Source: Pyropia yezoensis
Taxonomy: Eukaryota; Rhodophyta; Bangiophyceae; Bangiales; Bangiaceae
DNA length: 64,000 bases
Direction: 5' to 3'
NCBI GenBank assembly: GCA_009829735.1
Contig: CM020620.1
Span: 21,426,020 to 21,490,019, forward strand
Below the pieces are notes generated by a model. The model was not told the DNA's origin and ran no database searches. It saw only the letters and a program-made list of their open reading frames with translations. Shown piece by piece: positions 9,330-19,351 of the stretch (position 1 is the first letter of the stretch; each line of letters begins with the position of its first letter). Both the position numbers and the translations under genes were made by a program.

Positions 9330-10940
9330 GCTCCAAAAAGCAGCGGCAAGCGGCGCAGGCAACAGCGGGGGCTGCCAGCCACCCGCAGGCAGCCCAAAAA
9401 AAGCAGGCGCCGCCGCCAGGCAGCTGCAAGCGGCGCCGGCGACGGCGGGGGTGCCAACAGCCCACGTGCGTCCTTGGTCACCAGCCGCCGGCGCCCGGCT
9501 GCAGCGCTGTGCACCGACGGGTCACGGGTGCTGCCGGCCACAAGAATGCAGCCCCGGAAAGCAGCCACCTGCGCCCAGCAGCGGCAAGCGGCGCAGGCGA
9601 CAGCGGGGGCTGCCAGCCACCCGCAGGCAGCCCAAAAAAAGCAGGCGCCGCCGCCAGGCAGCTGCAAGCGGCGCCGGTGACAGCCGGGGCTGCCGGCCAG
9701 CCGCGGGCAGCCCCAAAAAAGCAGACGCCGCGGCCAAGCAGCGGCAAGCGGCGCCGGCGACCGCAGGGGCTGCCGGCCCCCCGCGGGCAGCCCCAAATAA
9801 GTAGCCGCCGCGGCCAAGCAGCGGCAAGCGGCGCCGGCGACAGCGGGGGCTGCCGGCCAACCGCGGGCAGCCCCAAAAAAGCAGCTGCCGCGGCCAAGCA
9901 GCGGCAAGCGGCGCCGGCGACAGCAGGGGCTGCTGGTCCCCGGCGGGTAGCCTCAAAATGCAGCCACGGCCGCCAAGTAGCGGCAATCGGCGCCGGCAAT
10001 GGCCGGCGCGCCAGCCACCGGAGGGAGGCCCCAAAAAGTACCCGCCGCCACAATCAGCGGTGGCGTCGGCGGGGGCGCCGGCCACCCACGGGCAGCCCAA
10101 AAAATGCAGCCGCCTCCGCCAGGCAGCGGCAAACGGCGTCGGCGACGGCTGGGGCGCCGGCCACCCGCGGGTGGCTCCGAAAAAGCAGCCGCCGCCGCCA
10201 GGTCGCGGCAAGCGGAGCCGGCGACAGCAGGGGCTGCCGGCCAGCCGCGGGCAGCCCCAAAAAAGCAGCTGCCGCGGCCAAGCAGCGGCAAGCGGCGCCG
10301 GCGACAGCAGGGGCTGCTGGTCCCCGGCGGGTAGCCTCAAAATGCAGCCACGGCCGCCAAGTAGCGGCAATCGGCGCCGGCAATGGCCGGCGCGCCAGCC
10401 ACCGGAGGGAGGCCCCAAAAAGCAGCCGCCGCCACAATCGGCGGCGGCGTCGGCGGGGGCGCCGGCCACCCACGGGCAGCCCCAAAAAGTACCCGCCGCT
10501 CCCCGGCTGCAGCGCGCTGCGCCGACGAGCGGCGGGGGCGCCTGCCACCCACGGGCAGCCCAAAAAATGCAGCCGCCTCCGCCAGGCAGCGGCAAACGGC
10601 GTCGGCGACGGCTGGGGCGCCGGCCACCCGCGGGTGGCTCCGAAAAAGCAGCCGCCGCCGCCAGGTCGCGGCAAGCGGAGCCGGCGACAGCAGGGTCTGC
10701 CGGCGCCCCGCCGGCAGCCCCAAAATGTACCCGCCGCCGCCCGGCTGTACCGCGCTGCGCCGACGGGTGGCGGGGGTCTGCCGGCCACCAGCAAGTGGCC
10801 CTGGGAAGCAGCAGCAAGGGCCAGGTAGCCGCAAACGGCGCCGCCGACGTCCAGCGGCGCCTGCCACCAGCAGGCGTCGCAGAAAGCCAGTGCCCGATGC
10901 CAAGCAGCGATCGGCGATGCAGTTGCGGCGCCGGCGGCGC
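9330..10940. repeat. 80-bp GC-rich minisatellite, about 20 copies
   Basis: A tandem array with an 80-base unit, well shown by GCGGCAAGCGGCGCCGG-type strings at 9741, 9821 and 9901. Copies diverge to the right and unit length drifts. A higher-order duplication repeats the block at about 9927-10060 some 384 bases downstream. Because 80 is not a multiple of three, all frames cycle through the same peptide, giving long open frames on both strands that are not genes. It sits directly upstream of the KDZ-like transposase start and may be the subterminal repeat of that element. Confidence 0.85.
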
Positions 10941-11160
10941 CGAGGAGCACTAGGCGGCGGCAGGCAGCAGCCTTCGGTGGCGAACCACAATTGTCGACGC
11001 TAAGCATGGGCCGCGCAGCGGTCGGCGGTGCCGACGGATCCAGGCGGGGGGGACGGTGCGGGTGCGAGCGGGGGGCAGGCAGATGCGGTGTGCTGCGCGG
11101 TGGCTGGCAGCTGGTGATGTGCCGATCGGGACGTGTGGGACCGGGGTCGGCGGCGACCCG

Positions 11161-11187
11161 GCCGAGCTCTGGACGATCGAGCTCGGC
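11161..11187. repeat. Perfect 9-bp inverted repeat
   Basis: GCCGAGCTC and GAGCTCGGC arms are separated by nine bases. It could be a hairpin or a binding site. No gene context is known. Confidence 0.6.
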
Positions 11188-11271
11188 CGCGAGGGCCAGA
11201 GAGTGCCATAGTTTTAGCAATCTCGATCGCTCTCCATGGGGTTGCCCAGGGCGTATGCTACTTCCATATTC

Positions 11272-11306
11272 AGGGTTGCCCAGAGTGGGCTACTGTGGGC
11301 AACCCT
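11272..11306. repeat. Perfect 11-bp inverted repeat
   Basis: Arms AGGGTTGCCCA and TGGGCAACCCT flank a 13-base loop. A third, direct copy of GGTTGCCCAG lies about 30 bases upstream, near 11240. It may mark an element end or a regulatory hairpin. Confidence 0.6.
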
Positions 11307-12470
11307 ACGATTACGTCCCTTGATCGTGCTGGGTAGCAGACATCCTGCTTACTTAAACATTGCATGCTCAACAGCGTATTACACAATCTTTACGAACAAC
11401 ACACGTGTCATGCACTAGCCTTTCTTTTTGAAAATACAAACCCGTGCAGTAGCGTCGACCCCGCCCGCCGCAGGCACCGCCGCGGGTTTGCCGGCACTGC
11501 TGCTTCCCCAGACCCTTTTGTTGTCGCGCGCGGCAGCCGCAACGCTGGTGCAGCTGGCCGTCACCGCCACTCACTGCATCGCGGCGCTCGGCGACTCGGC
11601 CACCGCTCTGGGCCGCCCGCGGCGCAACTCGGCGCGGTAGCGGCCTGCAAGACCATCAGCCATATCACGTGTCACGGCATAAAACAAACGCATAAAATAC
11701 GAGCGAGTGTGAGGTACGGCGGGACGCACGCGAACTGCACTCACCCATCTTCACGCCACTCATCACACGTCAAAAACATGCGCGTCCAGTGGCCAGCTGA
11801 CTCTTGGAGAAACCGGGAGCTCACCAAAACACTTCTCGACGCAACGTACCAGCCTTCTCACACCCGAACGAAGCCTTGCCGAACTGGCGCACGTCACAGC
11901 AGTAGACCGGAACGACCGCTCCAACCTCCTCCAGTGCGTGCGTCAGAGCTGCATGGTCGTGCACGTTTAGGTCCAAACGGAACCAAACCAAGACAAAACC
12001 ACACAACGAAAGAAAGTCAATCAGTCAATGTGCTGCCAAGCAAGATCCTATCTAGCACGACTCCCCAGCGCAAGATATGCCAAACACAAACACGCACTCA
12101 GATAGATAAGTCCCCGCCCCCGCGTCGCGACTGTACCCCAACGTACCTTGCGCCCAGTAGGTGTCTTGTTGGGGCGTCTAAAGTCGCACAGGGACGACAG
12201 CATCACGGACAGTGGGGCGGTCCAGTCGCCATGCCCAACAAAGCCATCGGCGACAAGGACGCCACCGACGACGCCATCGCCGCCGCCTTCATGGCATTCT
12301 CGCGACTGCAACATACCAAAGCGAAATAAGCATACATGTGAGGACACGAGGCGAAGGAGAGAGAACCAAAGCAAGAATGTAATGTGAGTGGGCCGGCATC
12401 ATTCAATAGGTGGCACAGCTCAGAGAGTCGGGGAGAGACAAACACCAAGCAGCTTCCGGCATCTTCCCTC

Positions 12471-15317
12471 CCCCATCATTCCAATACGCAGCTAGGAAAA
12501 CGTACCCGGTCGCTGCCGAAGACGCCACATGCACGCCAAACGCGCGTGGGGCCCGCGGGGACGAGCAGCCGTGCGAGCGCTGCGCGTTGGCCAAGTCGGC
12601 TCCTGGCTTCCTCTGGGGGAGAGGCCAGCAGGCTCCCAGCCGCTGACACGGGAGGGACCACGTGTGCATTAGATGCACTTACAATGTAATTAAATATGTA
12701 ACCGCAATACACTATGCCGGCATTGCGTGGCAACCCCAGTTCCCGCAAGCACGGTCCTGCCAGCGCAGCCACCCCCCCCAGCCCACCCTCAATCCACCCC
12801 GCTGCGCGGCGCCTCCCCCACCGGCCGTGGGCTGCGTCAGCCCGCTGCCGAAACCTCGCCACCACCCCGCCGCGGCTGGTGGCTGCTGCCGTTGCCGCGG
12901 CCGGGGTAGCGTGGGACGCCGGCGAGGGGACATCGAGCTGGCAGGCGACGGCAGACGCGCTGGTGTTGGTGGTTGTTGCCGCTACGGGTGCCGTTGGTGT
13001 CCGACGGGGGGCGCTGACCACACCCCCCGCCATGCCCATCGCGGCTGCCGCCCTTCCCGAGGTGCCGACGTAGGGGCCCCTCTGAAGATTTATGGCCGCG
13101 CAGGACGCCCCGGCCGATGTCGGGGGCTGCGCCAGTAGGTCTGAGGGCTTCAGCTGTCGCGGGAACCAGAGAGGGGTGGCGGCAGCCGGCTTACGGCGGC
13201 AGCTTCCGGTAGAGGCGGCCAGCTGATGGAGGTGGCCGCGCCAGGCGGCGGCAGCAGCCACACTCGGCCGGCGCGGGCGGCAGCCAGCTCCTGCGGCAGC
13301 CGGCGTGCGCGGCGGAGCGGGGCAGGCGGGTAGCGAGGGGACGCCAGCAGTGGCAGGGGGGGCCGCGGGCGACCGGAAGCGGCCCTAAACTGCCCACAAA
13401 GGACAAGGAGGGACAAAATCGGCGCTTAGCTCGGACGGCACGAGCCTGTCCATCGCCGATGCCCCGTCGCTGCCACTCTGTCTGCGACTGCGAACGGAGG
13501 CGTTGGCTTGACGGGGGCGCCTGCCAACTTGGCTTTGAAAGTGGGGAGGGGGCAGGGGAAGGATGGCCAGGGTACAAACAGACTGGCGACCGGCTTGCAT
13601 GCACCGAGACTAAATTTAGTGGTCGCGTGCCAGGACGGGCAAGGCATGCAAGTACGCAAGTATCGGTATCGTATTATCAACCCCCTACCAACCACCCCAA
13701 AATTCCTCCTCCCCCGGTGCTCCCACGTGGCGCGCCCTCAAGCCACCCCACGCACCCCCCCCTTCTCCCAAAACCCGTTTTTTTTTTCCTTGATTTTGCT
13801 TGAGAACGTCCGATACTGTGACGTGACGTACATCTCGCCATCCCATTAGCCAGAGATTATGAAAAGTGTAAGTTTTAACACCTATGCAAATTAGCACCAA
13901 TGAGAACCCCCCACGAGCGCACATGGCTAATCGCAAAGCTCAACGACACCTGCGCCCTGCCACCGCGAACACAGGTCGCGGGTCGGGGTGGCCACCCTTC
14001 GCCGCGTGACCGTGCCTACCCCAGCATTAGGGGGCCCACGGCGTCAGGGGGGAAGGAGGAGTCATTGCCGGGACGAGTGGCGTCATTGGGGGGCGCATGA
14101 GCACCGCACGTGGGAGACCCCCCCCCCAGTCATCTCTTCCCCAGTACTCCCTTTTTCGGACCCTCATTCTACCCTCTCTCATTCCGCTCCTTGTCGTAGA
14201 GGCCGCTCACCCACGGCCGCCGCCTCCCGCAGTCATTCCAGCTGTCAATACCACGACGCAACTCTGCGCTCCACCGACATGACCGCGACGATAGCAGAGT
14301 TGGCACGTCGCGCGGCCAGGCGGAAGCCGGTTAAACAGCTGACCATCGCGGCCGTACTCTTGTCCAACTGACGCTCCCGACAACGCACACAGCGGAGACG
14401 CCCGGGCAAGGGCACAGCTCCATCCAGCTGCGCTACTGGCATGCCCACCGCCCTGTGCCCAGAGTTCGGCTTCCTTCTGTGGATTTTCTGTTTTGGCTGG
14501 CCGCGGCGGGCCAGGTTACCCACCGTCACTTGTGAGCCCTTGCCGCAGCGCAGCGCAGCGCAGCTCTCCAGATCGCACGTTGTTCAGCGCGCAGAACCCT
14601 GATGTAGCGTCAAACTCCGGATTTTGGCAGAAGTATCTACACCCACGGAAGTCTCTTGAACAGCACATTAAGGCACAAGCTTCCACGAGTAGGACTCATA
14701 AACGGCTATTGCTTCCCTGGGGATGAGTCTTTCTCGCATCTGCATATCCGTTTACCACCACTTTTGTGCTTCAGACTCACCTTCAGTCTAAATGGTGCCT
14801 GATTGCCCTTCCTTCCCAGGCTAATACGAGGTCTTCAGGAGGTGGTCCACGGTGGACGAACACTTGTCATGATCGTGGCGGTGTGTTCTACTTAATGGTC
14901 CACGCGGTAGTGAGACCTGCTTTTAATTCCCCCTTCATGGTATTTTCAGCAGTAGGTCCACGAGCACAGGGACTCCGCTTGCAAGTGCAGGGCAGCTGGG
15001 CGTTCCCGTCTCCACCCCTGTTGTCGCGAGCTGGCTGAAATAATCAACCAGGCTGGTCTGGCCATGACCTGAGCACAGTCCCATCTGCTCAGGGCGGGTG
15101 CTTGTGGCACCACCGGAAAGAACGGATGGCGCTCTCGATGAGCCTCGTTCTGTCAGTGCTAGGCGAACGCTGACTCAACGGTGGGCCCGCCGTTCACCAG
15201 TTCGCTAGCGCTCCATCCGCTCGGCCGCCGTTGAGCTACCGCTCGGGTGGCAACGTTTTCTGACGACGTCCATAGGGCAGCGGGATCCGCCGAGCGGGTG
15301 TACACAAGGCGGGGAAG
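12471..15317. other. Non-coding stretch
   Basis: No gene is supported. A 261-codon minus-strand frame at 12476-13261 is Ala/Pro-rich and looks like a GC shadow, although parts of 12700-13070 on either strand could belong to a decayed gene. From 13400 to 15300 there are only short frames and homopolymer runs. A tRNA-like A-box string near 15205-15240 (minus) has no matching B box. Confidence 0.4.
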
Positions 15318-15600
15318 GGGGGGGGGGGGGGGGGAGGGCGGGGGGGAGGGCGGGGGGGAGGGCGGGGGGGAGGGCGGGGGGGAGGGCGGGGGGGAGGGCG
15401 GGGGGGAGGGCGGGGGGGAGGGCGGGGGGGAGGGCGGGGGGAGGGCGGGGGGGAGGGCGGGGGGGAGGGCGGGGGGGAGGGCGGGGGGGAGGGCGGGGGG
15501 GAGGGCGGGGGGGAGGGCGGGGGGAGGGCGGGGGGGAGGGCGGGGGGGAGGGCGGGGGGGAGGGCGGGGGGGAGGGCGGGGGGGAGGGCGGGGGGGAGGG
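15318..15600 (+). repeat. 12-bp poly-G minisatellite (GGGGGGGAGGGC)n
   Basis: About two dozen tandem copies of GGGGGGGAGGGC, a few of them one G shorter. Every unit offers two G-runs, so the plus strand can form many G-quadruplexes. The frames crossing it encode Gly/Glu/Arg (plus) or Pro/Ser (minus) runs and are artefacts. Confidence 0.92.
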
Positions 15601-16700
15601 TGCGCGGGATGGGGGGAAGCAACAGGGCAATGGGTGCCCGACTCCGCCGTCGTCTTGGTCGGGATTACATCGCAGTAGTGCTGAAAGGGAGGTTCAGGAA
15701 AAGCCTGTTTTGACTAGTTTATCGACCCGCAGATAGGCCTGGGTATTTATCACGTGCCCAAAACCCGCATGTGACGTAGGATCACGCCCGATCACGCACG
15801 ATCACGGCCTAAACTTTAGTCGCGCCCTTTTCAGCGCGTGAAACGCGCAAAGTATCTATCTCGGCTAAATGAAAAATTCTATCGTGATGCTCCACAATTG
15901 GTGTTGCACACAGAGTTCGGCCTGAGGGGAAAGGTCCCGCATTAGAGGATTAGGGGCAGCTTATTAGGGAATCAGGCGCGCCGAATCTTCCCACTGCATC
16001 AAGCCCAGGAGGCCGGTCCTCCCAAGTCCAATGCCGAATAGGCTATCCGGCTCCTCCCGGAAAAGGTTGTCCGACCTTTCCCATTGGAGAGGAACTGAGT
16101 TGCCCGTTCCGGGCGTGTGTGCTCCTGCCTCAGCAGTAACCTGGTTCCAATCCCAGGGGAAAGATACCCCGAAAAAGGTCGTGGAGGGGAGGCCGGATGG
16201 ATGCGGGTACCGTCAACCGGACAGCCTCCAGGGCATGCGATCTGAGGGGGGGGCCTCGCCAGACGGCGGCGCGGCAGCGCGCTCGTGCGGCCATTGCCTT
16301 AACTCCGTGGCGACCGGCGGGAGAGTTGGGCCCTCGAGGGCTTGGCACATGGGGCACCCGAGGGCGCATCGCTGCCGTGCCCATGGGCCCCCGGCAAGCC
16401 GCCGGGGGGTGGGGGGGTGCGGGGGCGGGGGGGCACGGGTTTGCTGTGGAGGACAGGCTGGGGTTGAGGCCAGTCGGACACTTCAAGTCGGGGGAGAGTG
16501 GAGGGGGAGGACGCCCGAGTGGCGGCGGGTGGGTGGCGCGCGAGCAGCAGTGGCGCGGTCGTGGGTGGCTCTCAAGTCGGCAGTGGAGCGGCACAAAACC
16601 GTTCAGCCAGCGCAAGGATCCATGGGCGGTGGTGGTGGGGGCGGGGGGGGATTGCGCCGCTGTCGGGCTCTTTCAACGCCTCCCCACACTCTGCCCCCCC
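15601..16700. other. Non-coding stretch
   Basis: Nothing coding is supported. Positions 15778-15812 contain three closely spaced GATCACG strings. From 16200 to 16680 the sequence is G-rich low complexity. Confidence 0.4.
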
Positions 16701-16703
16701 CCC

Positions 16704-16878
16704 ACGGACGTGGAAACCGACGGCCTGTTCCTGCACACCCCGACGGAAGAGGAGGAGCTCCACGCCATCCATTGTGCATGTGACGAAGACGATCTACTGG
16801 AGGGTAGCTTGCCTCTTCTTGATCCAGCCAAGTACTGTGGCAGAACTGGCCCCACGAAGGGGGGCAGGGCGCGCCATA
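16704..16878 (+). pseudogene. Fragment with DnaQ/family-A polymerase exonuclease motif I
   Basis: The plus-strand frame reads TDVETDGLFLHTPTEEEEL followed by HAIHCACDEDDLL. DxETDGL followed by an IHC string is the Exo I region of DEDD 3'-5' exonucleases, especially T7-like family-A DNA polymerases. The frame is protein-like up to 16876 and is cut by the left terminus of the pogo-like element at 16879. No Exo II/III or polymerase motif is seen nearby, so it is at best a short fragment. A chance match cannot be excluded. Confidence 0.3.
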
Positions 16879-18545
16879 TCCGTCTGACCGCTAATAGCGA
16901 CCACTTTGGCGAGATATGAGAGGGCGGCAGTCCGCTGTAGAAGTGGTGCTCACCGTTGGACTCCTCTTGCCCTCCTGAGCACGCACGTATTTTTTTGTTC
17001 TTTTTTTCAAGTGTCCTTTTTGTTATAGGGACGTTTGTTTGTAGCAGGGGGGGCGCCTAATAGCGACCACTGATTTCTCATAGAAAGGCCCCTTGTCTGT
17101 CCAGTGAAAGCGAAGTAATTTCCTCTGAAATTGACGTGCAAGGAGCCAGATGAGGGGCGACCGTCCAGTGAGTCGAGTGCCGCCGACCTCGCGACCGGCA
17201 CATATTCAACCAGTCTCGCGCTTCTTCTCGCATCGCTAGTCGACACCCTCTGCCCTCCAAAACAAAACGCCGTGGTACGCGCCCCGGGCGCACCAACACA
17301 CTCAAGGCCCAGTCGACACGCGAGCAGCACGGGCGGCCAGCTGCCCGACTTGCCACCAAAGCACAGAGAAGGGGGCCGCACTCTCGACCGCGCCCACGAG
17401 TCGGCGCTGCCGCGCGGCCCGCAGACGATGTATCTGCTTGCGTGGGGTAGGCTGCAAAGCAGAGAACCGCGTCCTGGCCACCTCGGCCACCTGCTGGCAC
17501 ACCTGGCGCCAAACCATCTCCGCCTTCCTCCGCTTGGCAGCGGCATCCTTGGTGGCCTTCTCGGCCATCTTGTCCGCTGTTCGCTGCTCGCGTGCGCGCT
17601 TGCCGCATTCTTTGGCCTCGGCCTTTTCCAGCCTCTCTTTCTCCAGGTCCAGCAGCGTCTCGAGGACCTGCGGCGCAGTAAGCACCACCGCGGTCCCGGC
17701 CGTTGACAGGCTCCCATTGGTCACCATGGGCTGTGCCATGTCCTTTCGGACGACAGGTATCAGACGCGCAGCCAACAGCGCCAGGTCAACGTCCGGCGCG
17801 GGCCCGTCGGCGCCCTTCCTCAGCATCTCTTGCGAGATCCGCGACGGGTCCAACGGCCACAAGCCGACGCGCTGGAAGGCGGACGCAAGAGTGCGCTATG
17901 TAAACGCCTCCAGCGCGGCGGCTCGCGCGCAATCCATTAGGTCCAGCACATTGAACCGTCGTCCCTGCTCAACGCAGGAATCACCTCGTACACGGATGCC
18001 GCGCCGCACCGCTGGCTGGAACCGGCCGAACAGGGAGGGCGTGTCAAGCGCCTGCAACACGTGGCTTGTCTTGGACGGTTCGGCAATCACCGTCACCTTG
18101 GCCTCCTGCAGCGCAATCAGCCCAGCCACAGACAGATGAACTTTTGCCCCATCCAGACACAGCAGCTTTTCCTCGTCAGGGAAGAACTGTTTGGCCCACT
18201 TGGCCAAAATTGCAGCGAAAAGGTCAAACACGGCCTTGTCAAAGCCCGGAGGCTTGCGCCGCACGACCACCGCCCCATCTTCGAGCCTTGACGCGAGGGC
18301 AACCTGCCGCGACCCTCCATCATCTGAGACGGTCACAAACGCGTGACCGGGTCCGCTGCCCTCGACCACGGCAAAGTACGGCGCCACGGTCCCGCTGGGG
18401 GACACAGTAAACGCCATCGTGCACCCCGATGCAGCACTCCCCAGGGAAGGCGCAATGACCTCGGGCTTGTCCATGCCCGCCGGCCCGATGATGGACACGC
18501 GAGCGCCCTGCAACAGCTCTCGCACTCGCACGTGGGTTTCATCCA
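16879..18545 (-). mobile_element. Pogo-like DNA transposon remnant (element A)
   Basis: The left end begins TCCGTCTGAC next to a TA (16877-16878), the same 10-base terminus as element B at 28660. The body encodes a minus-strand pogo-type transposase. The right end is missing: the sequence stops at the LTR of the chromovirus at 18546, exactly at the first catalytic motif. No matching 5' half is visible beyond the other LTR, so the right part was lost or moved rather than merely split. Confidence 0.65.
17302..18545 (-). pseudogene. Pogo/Tigger-type DDE transposase, truncated
   Basis: A DDE_1-superfamily transposase cutting at TA sites. Reading on the minus strand from the LTR edge: MDETHV (first D), a beta-rich core (GPAGMDKPEVIAPSL, TMAFTVSPSGTVAPYF), LCLDGAKVHLS (second D), EPSKTSHVLQALDTPSLFGRF (third D and the classic SHxxQxLD string), then GLWPLDPSRIS and a charged coiled-coil tail (LEKERLEKAEAKECGKRARE). 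The N-terminal psq/CENP-B-type DNA-binding domains are absent because the gene is cut by the retrotransposon. One in-frame TAG lies between the DDE core and the tail (about 17893-17895). Element B carries a homologous tail and the missing type of N-terminus. Non-functional copy. Confidence 0.8.
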
Positions 18546-19013
18546 TGTGGCAAAAACCTCTCGCACACACGGCACCCAAGTTGGGGCGGTGTACAAGGGC
18601 TGCCTCCCGTGTCGGGGGAACCGGAAGAAGTGCAAGTCGCACACACTCTATCCCTGTTGTGGGGCAATCCCCCCACTGACAAACAAGAAGATGGTGTGTG
18701 GTCCAACAGTTTCTTGGTCGGGACGGGGAAGCAGGGCCAAGCCCGCTGTCCCTCCCCTTATCCCACCAGGGTCCCCTCAGAATCTCGCCACTCAGAATCT
18801 CCCACCCCAGCACCTGCCCACCGGGCCACACGAAATTTCAAGACGATAAATGCAGAAAACCCTCAAATCCAAGTTGGATTTACTACTAAGCTAACTATCC
18901 CAAACTTAGGGAATATGGACCCAAATGCAGGGGGAGGAACGGATCAGGCTAGTGGCCTGCCGCCCCTTGCATGGCACGTGTTGCCCCCCTACCTGGGAGT
19001 CAATACTGCCACA
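18546..19013 (-). repeat. 3' LTR of chromovirus 1
   Basis: 468 bases, TGTGGC...GCCACA. It is immediately followed on the plus strand by a pyrimidine run whose complement is the polypurine tract. It contains a 17-base odd palindrome at 18865-18881 with core CAAGTTG. Confidence 0.92.
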
Positions 19014-19028
19014 CTCCCCTCTCCTCAG
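19014..19028 (-). other. Polypurine tract of chromovirus 1
   Basis: Minus strand GAGGAGAGGGGAG abuts the 3' LTR, as expected for plus-strand DNA priming. It confirms the minus-strand orientation of the element. Confidence 0.7.
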
Positions 19029-19351
19029 TTCCGACCGACCCGGTCGGCCCTGTGAGGGGGTGCGTAAACGCACGTCTCGGCGTTGGGGGCGCGACTTGCT
19101 GTCCCCCCTCGAGTACGTAATGTGGATGTGGAGGCGGTCACGTTGACCGCCCCTCTCCTCAAGCTTGCCCACTCGGCAGCTTGCTCTCCCCGGTTCTCAC
19201 TTACCCACCACCACCACATCCCCTTCACCTTCCCCTGGGCCGCCCCACGCTGGGGAGGCCACCCATCTACCCACGATCCGAGTCCCCCTCAACTCGAGGC
19301 GGGTCTCGTGCCGCTGTAGCCAGGGCGTTTCTCCCCAACTTGGGGAGAGCC

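Larger units (their letters stand above)
10941..12470. other. Non-coding stretch
   Basis: Frames here are short or have non-protein composition. Two hairpin-forming inverted repeats lie at 11161-11187 and 11272-11306. A 32-codon frame at 12231-12329 (MPNKAIGDKDATDDAIAAAF) has a plausible C-terminal composition and could be a terminal exon, but nothing upstream supports it. Confidence 0.4.

Noticed and set aside
9330-10940. CRISPR-like repeat and spacer array
   Set aside because: Units are contiguous and near-identical over their whole length, with no unique spacers, and the host is eukaryotic.
9509-11220. Long open frames on both strands (up to about 440 codons) in the 80-bp minisatellite
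   Set aside because: A GC-rich repeat unit without stops, whose length is not a multiple of three, opens every frame. The peptides are the same repeat cycled.
11364-12329. 321-codon plus-strand frame
   Set aside because: Irregular composition rich in Thr/His/Arg, no domain, and no start context. Only the last 32 codons look plausible.
12476-13261. 261-codon minus-strand frame
   Set aside because: Ala/Pro/Arg-rich with equally good frames on the other strand. Nothing recognisable.
15200-15245. tRNA-like string on the minus strand (GGTAGCTCAACGGCGGCCGA)
   Set aside because: It resembles an A box, but no B box, acceptor stem or anticodon arm can be folded. At most a SINE-like relic.
15205-15678. 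Pro/Ser- and Gly/Glu-rich ORFs of about 140 codons
   Set aside because: Products of the 12-bp poly-G minisatellite.
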